This document shows, piece after piece, positions 57,615-64,000 of a DNA stretch of 64,000 bases. The translations under genes and the position numbers were made by a program. The stretch is from assembly GCA_947095535.1 (NCBI GenBank), contig OX352773.1, positions 38,585,398-38,649,397 on the forward strand, written 5' to 3'. The stretch comes from Poecilobothrus nobilitatus (lineage: Eukaryota > Arthropoda > Insecta > Diptera > Dolichopodidae). Each line of letters opens with the position of its first letter. Positions within the stretch are counted from its first letter, which is position 1. The notes under the pieces were generated by a model. It saw only the letters and a list, made by a program, of their open reading frames with translations. It had not been told where the DNA came from and did no database searches.

Positions 57615-58498
57615 ATAATGACTGCAGCAGATAATCATTCGGTAAATAATACCATAATAATAATAAAAATAAAAAATAATTAATTAATTCTTAAGTTCAA
57701 TAACTTTTTAAAATTAATATTATTTTTATCTGTCATTAATTGCGACTTCTTTATTTCTGAATAAATTTAATATAATATGAATGAATGAATTTTTTCATGA
57801 ATGAATAATCCATTTCTAGTGTTAATTATGTCACTACCAGTAGCCACATTTATTTTTTATCTTAAAGAACATACATACATAGTACATATACATATATATG
57901 TACATTATTATTAATTGTTAGATTTAATCCATAAGATGTACGAAAACAAAGATTTATGTAAAAGTTCAATGATTCAAAGACATAATTGAAAATATCTATG
58001 ATATGTAACTAAAAATTTAAAACAAAAATTTAAAAATTCAATACAATATTAAAAAAATAAAATAAAAAAAAAAACGTTGAAATTTTCTGATATTTTCATA
58101 AATAAAAAACGTTAACAAAACATAAAAAAAAAAAAAACATTAATTTTATAAAGTTCAATATTTCAACTAAAATAGCTGAAATTAAATCACTACTGAATAA
58201 TTAATTATATAATTAATACACATATACATACATATACATAATATTAAAAAATACATAATATTAAAACACATTCTACCAACTATTAATACAATTTTGCGGT
58301 TTTTAAGCAGAAAAAAAAAAAACAAAACACAAACATAAAATATGTACGATTTGAGTTAGAATTTTTTTTTTTTTTGTTATTTTTCTACCGGATTAAATTT
58401 CAATTTTAAAATAACTTTTTCTGTTATTTTTTCTAAACAAAATAATAATTAACATAAGAAACACATTATAAGAAATAAATATCGATATACGTTTCTGA
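57615..58498. other. AT-rich spacer
   Basis: A/T runs and TACATA-rich tracts only; nothing I can support as a gene or element. Confidence 0.55.
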
Positions 58499-59542
58499 AA
58501 GAATGTACCTACTAAGCGACAAAATGGCAAAATTTAATTGCTAAAGTATTTACATAGTGTACTAAACGCTATATTCTCTAAAAATTTCATAGTTCTGCAA
58601 CATACATACATATTTAAAAGAAAAAGTTATAAGCAACATAAAAAAATGTACTAAACAACAAAAAAAAAATAATAGCAACAAAATGGTGCTTTATTCAAAT
58701 TCCCTTTAAATAATAATATGTCGGTTACCTTTTCTAAGTTTTTAGCTTAACCCATAGAGGGTTTCAAAATTAATACCAGATACGTTTGTTGCGACTTAGT
58801 ACACATTCAGACAATGAAATGTTCTATTTCCATCTAATTGTTTCTATAACTGTCATAGATTTTAAAAATGTAAGAATTTTTGTTTTTTAATGTCTTTTAT
58901 GTTTTATTATGTTTTATATACAATTTGAAATAAGTTATGAACTAAGCGACAAAATAATATTAATTTTTATATTTCTTCTAACGAAGGTATATTTTAAGCG
59001 ATATTTTCGATTATTCTAAGCGACCAAAAATTTAACATAAAAATATATTCATATATTAAGCGACGATAACTTATTTGGTCCGGTCAGTTGAGTATAAAAG
59101 AGCTTTAAATTTCTTAAATTGTTCTAATCAATTTTTTACTGGAAGTTTTCTTTTCTTCGCTTAAATAAATCATTTTATAAATTTTGCAGCAAAAAGAAAA
59201 CTATGCTTTTAATCAAGCAGTGACAATTTATTTCACATTTATTTTTTTATTTATTTGTTGATTTAAAAAAAAAAAAAAATTAAATTTAAAATTAAAATTA
59301 CGAAAAAAAAAATATTTATATGTTTCTGTAAAACGTTCAGTAAAATTTTTGCAGTGGTAATTTCTTTCATCATTGTTTTAAATTAAAATGTCATTGCCAG
59401 AAATTCTAAGCATAATTTCTTATTACATTAGGTTCTTTTAAAATCAATTAATAAATTCAATTTTCCAATAAAAAATAAAGCGATAAGAGTTTTTCTTTCA
59501 TTTCCTGTAAAAATAATAATGTATCACTTAGTACATTCTTCC
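58499..59542. mobile_element. 1 kb segment with TAAGCGA array and inverted ends
   Basis: TAAGCGA occurs exactly at 58513, 58943, 58995, 59017 and 59057 on the plus strand and inverted at 59157-59163; four of the five plus-strand copies read TAAGCGAC. Near matches include CGACTTAGTACA (58792), ACTAAACGCT (58561) and CACTTAGTAC (59525). The two ends are inverted: AAGAATGTAC-CTAC-TAAGCGA at the left, and reversed AAGAATGTAC-TAAGTGA at the right. Inverted ends plus subterminal repeats of the same motif is how hAT, P and similar DNA transposons look. Alternatively the array is a set of protein-binding sites upstream of the TATA box at 59093. No coding frame; no target duplication seen. Confidence 0.5.
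59093..59100 (+). promoter_or_regulatory. Candidate TATA box (TATAAAAG)
   Basis: TATAAAAG is preceded by the least AT-rich bases locally (TTTGGTCCGGTCAGTTGAG) and by five same-orientation TAAGCGA motifs within 580 bp. A start would fall near 59122-59130. Downstream, CTG|GTAAGTAT (59542-59551) is a strong 5' splice-site match, so a non-coding or short-coding first exon of about 420 bp is conceivable. No long frame supports this. Confidence 0.3.
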
Positions 59543-60089
59543 TGGTAAGTATCGAATTATATACATACACTTAAGTCATTAATTACACTCTAATTATTAA
59601 TTCAAGCTTTAAATTTAAATATTAAAAATAGAAATTTCGTTAAAAAAAAAAAACAAATGTTTTTCTTGTGGAATGCAAAAAAAAAAAACAAAATTATAAA
59701 ATACAAAAGAATAAAAAAAGTTTATTAAGTTATTAATCAATTGGCGCCGCCATTTTAAAAAATTTCTTTAATATTAAAAAAAAAAAACCAAAACAAGTTA
59801 AATAAACAATAAAGTTGTCAAAATGGTTTGATAATAAAATAAATAATTTTTAATTGTTCTTTTTAATTTAATTTAAAATCTAGAAAAAAAGTTTTTTATA
59901 TCTAGAAACTGGTAATGTTCATGGTTTTTTTTTTTTTTTTGACAGTTCAGTTTGAAAATAACTTAAAATTATTTTTAAAAATATTTGTTAAAATTTTATT
60001 AATTTATGATTTAATTAACCGGAACCAAATTCCTTACGATATAATGAAATTTAAAAATATCTATAATTAAAATATGTGTTAGAATATTT
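59543..60089. other. AT-rich spacer
   Basis: A/T runs with an isolated TTGGCGCCGCCATTTT block at about 59741-59756. No open frame. Confidence 0.55.
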
Positions 60090-61668
60090 ATACCCGTTCG
60101 ATAGGATCGGGTATAATAAAATTACTCCTCCGTTTGTAACACCTCGAAATAAGCGAGCTAGATATACCTTCAAAGGTATGGATCGGATCAGAAAAAAATT
60201 CTAAGACTTTTGAGCCATGTCCGTCCGTCCGTCCGTCCGTCAGCACGCTAACTCAAAAACTAAGAAAGCTAGTATCTTGAAATTTACACAAAATATTCTG
60301 GGAGTAATTTGTAGGTTCCCTATTTTTTTTGGTGGAGTTTGGACCAAACCTTAGGGTAGCTCTCGAACACCTAACTTTTAGATCTCCACATTTTTTTTGA
60401 AATAGAGCTATGAAATTTTAACTACTGATAGATCTCACAAAAATATTAATTTTATTTTTAATAACTTTTTTTTGTACCCCCACCCGTTACGGACCTACAG
60501 CTCCCCAAAGGTTTAAAAAAGCTCTATATTTAAATTATTATAGCACAACTTGTATAAGGTATATCTTCATTTTGAAAACGCCAAACGATTACTACTTTTA
60601 TTAGCTTTAAAAGTATATATACAATAAATATATTTTTGGAGCATACGGTGTCTTAATTTACCGTTATGCGAAACTAAAATTTTGCAAAATCCTTTAACCC
60701 TTCTATCTTCTAAACGGTTTAATTTAGAAACTTGAAATTTTGACAGAAGTTAGATCTTTGAAAATAAGTATGAGTCATTTCAGAATTTTTTTTTGTATCA
60801 CCCCCCGTTTAGGAGCTGTAAGGGGTCAAAAACTGAAAATTTCCTATTTTTAAACACCTGTAACTTGAACACCTGTTAAAATTTTTTTGAAGTAATACAC
60901 AAAAATTAAAGCTTCAACATTATACTCTTATTTCTGTTAACAACGTTTTTTAATAATGTAGGGTTACTTTATAATTGACGAAAGTGTTACTTGATTTTTT
61001 AAAATTTTCTAACAAATTTCTTCAACAAATTTTTTGCATTTTGTTTTACTCGATAATTTGAAATTGTTGAGGATATAATGCGTAGTACATAAAAATGTAA
61101 ATAAATAAACAACATAACGGTCGCTTGAAGAATTTTTATTTATATGATATTGATATATATACATACTTATATAATATCATGTTTATTTACATATCGTATA
61201 TGTCACTAGTGAATGAATGATAAGAGTATATATGTATATTATATAGCACCGTATTTACATACATATATGTATTTTATTGTACTTATAAGAAATTATTCTG
61301 TCAATGGAATATTTAAATATAATATAATATACTATTTAAAATTATATTTATTATTTTGTACAAAGTAAATTTAATATACATTTACCGCTTAGTATTAAAT
61401 GGTACTATAGAATATTTGAAAAAGTTTTGGATTGATAATCGTTATGTGAAAGGTTAGAATCTGCTTTTGAAGAATGTACATATAATCATATAGTTTGAAT
61501 ATATGTACAACCCATAGTTCTAGAAATTATAAAATTCACCCAAATTATTTTAAAATACTAAAATATTAAAAAAATAATATTGTGAGCAGAGTGACAGGCT
61601 GTGAACATACTAACGGTTCGTACGGGTATCTAAGAGTTGACAAAGGCAACTGTATTCTTCCTCGTTTT
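60090..61668 (-). mobile_element. Hairpin-ended CGGA repeat, copy B (inverted)
   Basis: The reverse complement of this segment follows copy A (43270-44736) block by block: the AAAACGAGGAAGAATACAG start, TATGGGTTGTACATATATTC, GCAAAAAATTTGTTGAAG, CTCCTAAACGGGGGGTGATA, the CGGA run (here CCGT repeated at 60221-60240) and the terminal hairpin ATACCC...GGGTAT (60090-60113). By eye identity is very high except for a TA-rich stretch, where copy B has about 150 bp (around 61255-61410) not in copy A. No coding frame. Confidence 0.85.
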
Positions 61669-61984
61669 GTTTTGTTTTTAATTATTGTATACAAAATACA
61701 ATTGTTCTAAAGTTTATATATACATTTTTATTACTGGACCCTTTTTTTGTAATTATTAAATATTATACATACACATGTATATACATACATTCATATATAT
61801 AATATTATGAAAAATTGTGGGATCAAATAACCAACAAAATGGAACATTCAAATTAAAAACCCAACTTAAAGAGCTTAATATTTTATGGTTTATGTGATGA
61901 TTTTTTTATAAACAAATATACAAAAATATCATAGCAAAATTTTTTATAGGCAAATTTTTTAGAAATGTGTTCAAAAGAATCCCT
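61669..61984. other. AT-rich spacer
   Basis: TACATA-rich and A/T-rich sequence without a recognisable feature. Confidence 0.5.
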
Positions 61985-62760
61985 TAGAATTCACCGCGAT
62001 CCTAAAATGAAGGCCAACCGTTAAGATATATGTATATTGTATATGCCGCAAACTATAAACAAGACAGTATGTAAAATAAAAGGTTTCTAAAGAAGTACAT
62101 ATTCCAAAAGAGAATAAAACCGTTTAAATTTTAAAATATTGTGATTTGCATCAAAATTTGTAATTATTCTTAGAATTAGAAACTATTTCGTCAATTTTAA
62201 CGAAAGTGTATATACTTATTTAGCTATTAACACGCATATAAAACAAGCTGTTAACACAAATTTTTAAATTTTTGACTCATAATAGATACTTATTTCTTAA
62301 ACGGGGAGAGGTGTACAACAAAAACATTTTTGAGGAAATTAAATTTTCTGAGCTAATGCCGAAAGATTTTTCATCTTTCAAATTTTTTTTTAGATTGTAA
62401 CTAAAGCGTACCGAAAATATGAAGGAAGCAAAATCTTGTAAAATTTTGTTTTAACATAATGGTAGTATTTTTCTTAAGCTAAAAAAGTATCCTGTTGTTT
62501 GGCGTTTTTATATATATTGAAAAAATATTAAGCCAAATTTGACATATAAAAATTTGATAATATAGTGTGCGATTTTTTAACCTTTAAGAGAGTCTTACTC
62601 CGTAATAGGTGGTTCTACATAAAAGTTTTGTTTCACAATATTATTTTTTTAAGAGACCCATCGGTTACGTGAACAGACAAGAATGATGGAGGGACGTGTG
62701 GACGGAATTAGCAAATATGTACGTTAAAAATGGCTAAGATTTTAAATTAATTATTTTTTA
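61985..62760 (+). mobile_element. Diverged CGGA-group repeat, copy D
   Basis: It holds, in order, TTTTTGACTCATAATAGA plus CTTAAACGGGGAGAGGTGTA, ACATAATGGTAGTATTTTTC, TTACTCCGTAATAGGTGGTT and AGGGACGTGTGGACGGA. These are recognisable counterparts of the blocks in copy A (TCCTAAATGGGGGGTGATA, CGCATAACGGTAAATTA, GCTCCGTAACGGGTGGGG, the CGGA run). Ends are not visible; it is decayed. Confidence 0.55.
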
Positions 62761-63186
62761 CTTGCTAGTTGCTACTCTGAACTCATATTTTATTAAATTG
62801 ATTAAAAGTTAAATACATACGTATACATATATCAAAATCAGAATTTTAAATATTTTTTTTCTAATTAAAATTTTCCATCAAAAAAAAAAAGTTTAATCTT
62901 ATATTCCCATCACATTCCCACATTTCATACTTTAAAACTCTTTTACAGAAGAATTTCTTTAACATGGATTAGTTATAAAATTTGCACAAATTTCCAAATT
63001 AACCCTTAAGCACCTTTTTTTAAAAATATAAATATAAGAGTTAAAGGACTCATACTTCAAACAATCTATATTGAAAAATAATTTCTATGCTAAAAAAAAA
63101 AATTCCACAAAGAACAATTTAATTTTTACAAAATTAAATTTAACAAGGTGGAATGTAAACCAACGGTTTTTAAAAGCGCACATTTC
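62761..63186. other. AT-rich spacer
   Basis: A/T-rich sequence with no feature I can support. Confidence 0.5.
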
Positions 63187-63228
63187 CAAAACTCAATACA
63201 GAATTCTCAAAACTCAATACAGAAATGT
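63187..63228. repeat. Tandem duplication, 21 bp
   Basis: CAAAACTCAATACAGAA(T/A)TCT-like units lie back to back (63187-63207 and 63208-63228), differing only in the last few bases. Confidence 0.88.
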
Positions 63229-63300
63229 TTAGAATTGTGACTTGCACAAAAATTTGAAAATTTCATGTAATAAGAAAAAACGTGAAAATAGGACATTTTT

Positions 63301-64000
63301 GAAATTTTGAGGGGCCGTAAGTCCGGAATCCTATATAACTAAGAAAAGCCGTTAACACACGTAAAAATATATTATTAAACCTTTAATTTTCATGTCTTGC
63401 CGAAGAAAAATGTTTACAGGTGCCTAAGTTACAGGTATCTAAAATTAGCAAATTTTCAATTTTTGAGACGTAATAACTCTTAAAAACGGGACGCTACCAA
63501 AAAATTTTCTGAGGAAACTTATACTAATTCTAAAAGTTCTTTCTTGTCTAAAAATTTCAGGTTCCTATCTAAAGGCGTGTCGGAGTTATGAAAAAAGAAA
63601 TTTCATGCAAAATGTGGTTTTCACATAACGGTAAATTTAAATAAGAAATTTCAAAATATTACATAATTTTGATATTGTTTTATATAGATAATAAAATTTT
63701 CGATCTTCTGGCGGTTTTAGATTGCAAAACTATTACGCAGAGCCTGAGATATATACATCTGAAAATTGGGCTTTTTCGCAATTTTGAAGAGCTGCAACTT
63801 TGGAACCCTATACAACTAAAATAAATCTTTAACACACGTAAAAATATAGTACTGTAGCTTTAATTTTTATGTCTTGCAGAAGTAAAATGTGTACAGGTTC
63901 CTAAGTTACAGGTGTTTAAAAATAGCAAATTTTCAATTTTTGAGCCCTAATAGCTCATAAACAGGGGGTGGTCCAAAAAAATTTTCTGAGCAAACTTATA
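63301..64000 (+). mobile_element. CGGA-group repeat, copy E, with 477-bp tandem units
   Basis: A unit starting G(A/C)AATTTTGA(G/A)G(G/A)GC at 63301 recurs at 63778 and runs to the window edge. Shared blocks in order: TTAACACACGTAAAAATATA, CTAAGTTACAGGT, GCAAATTTTCAATTTTTGAG and AAAAATTTTCTGAG. About four-fifths of positions agree by eye. The first unit also contains TTTCACATAACGGTAAATTT, the block shared with copies A, B and C. So this member of the family is built of internal tandem units and continues past the window. Confidence 0.65.

Noticed and set aside
1..64000. CRISPR array, operons, bacterial promoters or ribosome binding sites
   Set aside because: The tRNA intron, pol III elements and repeats are eukaryotic; the short tandem repeats have no unique spacers.

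Overview
This 64 kb window is very AT-rich (mostly A and T runs, short TA tracts and poly-A/poly-T stretches) and eukaryotic. I find one gene I would defend as intact: a tRNA-Tyr(GTA) gene at 22196-22293, split by a 25-nt intron. The rest is gene-poor DNA: intergenic sequence, or the inside of a very large intron. No open frame on either strand gives a recognisable complete protein, and most frames above 60 codons are low-complexity F/I/L/Y/K/N translations of AT sequence. The repeat types suggest an insect, probably a fly (Diptera): elements with CGGA runs and terminal ATACCC...GGGTAT hairpins, a pogo-like TA-flanked element, foldback elements and a tRNA-derived SINE. That host call is inference.

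Layout. 0-20 kb: AT desert with a decayed CGGA-type relic (1-240), a SINE (2144-2335), short tandem repeats and two small less-AT islands with short open frames (9.16 and 11.25 kb). 18.8-23.4 kb: a SINE tail, a hairpin-ended repeat (20.7-21.3 kb) and the tRNA-Tyr gene, with a tRNA-like B-box remnant about 1 kb away on each side. 27.5 kb: a polypyrimidine-CAG|GTGAGT sequence with the form of a recursive splice site. 28.5-33 kb: the densest repeat cluster, holding a foldback element with 21-bp tandem-repeat arms that encloses a pogo-like element, a second foldback with about 15-bp arm repeats, a SINE and a 15-bp minisatellite. 33-43 kb: AT desert with small tandem repeats and weak tRNA-like fragments at 40.5 and 41.0 kb. 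43-64 kb: a pair of inverted copies of one 1.5 kb element (43.27-44.74 and 60.09-61.67 kb), more diverged relatives (53.7, 62 and 63.2-64 kb), two TATACAGGGTG-type elements (45.8 and 57.1 kb), two SINEs with visible insertion sites (49.56 and 52.3 kb), possible coding relics at 50.8 and 53.3 kb, and a 1 kb segment (58.5-59.5 kb) carrying repeated TAAGCGA(C) motifs and a TATA box.

Little here works together as a pathway. The biology is repeat dynamics: nested insertion, insertion into tandem duplications, and inverted copies able to recombine. One possible piece of long-intron splicing machinery stands out at 27,529. All similarity statements come from reading by eye; no alignment or database search was run.
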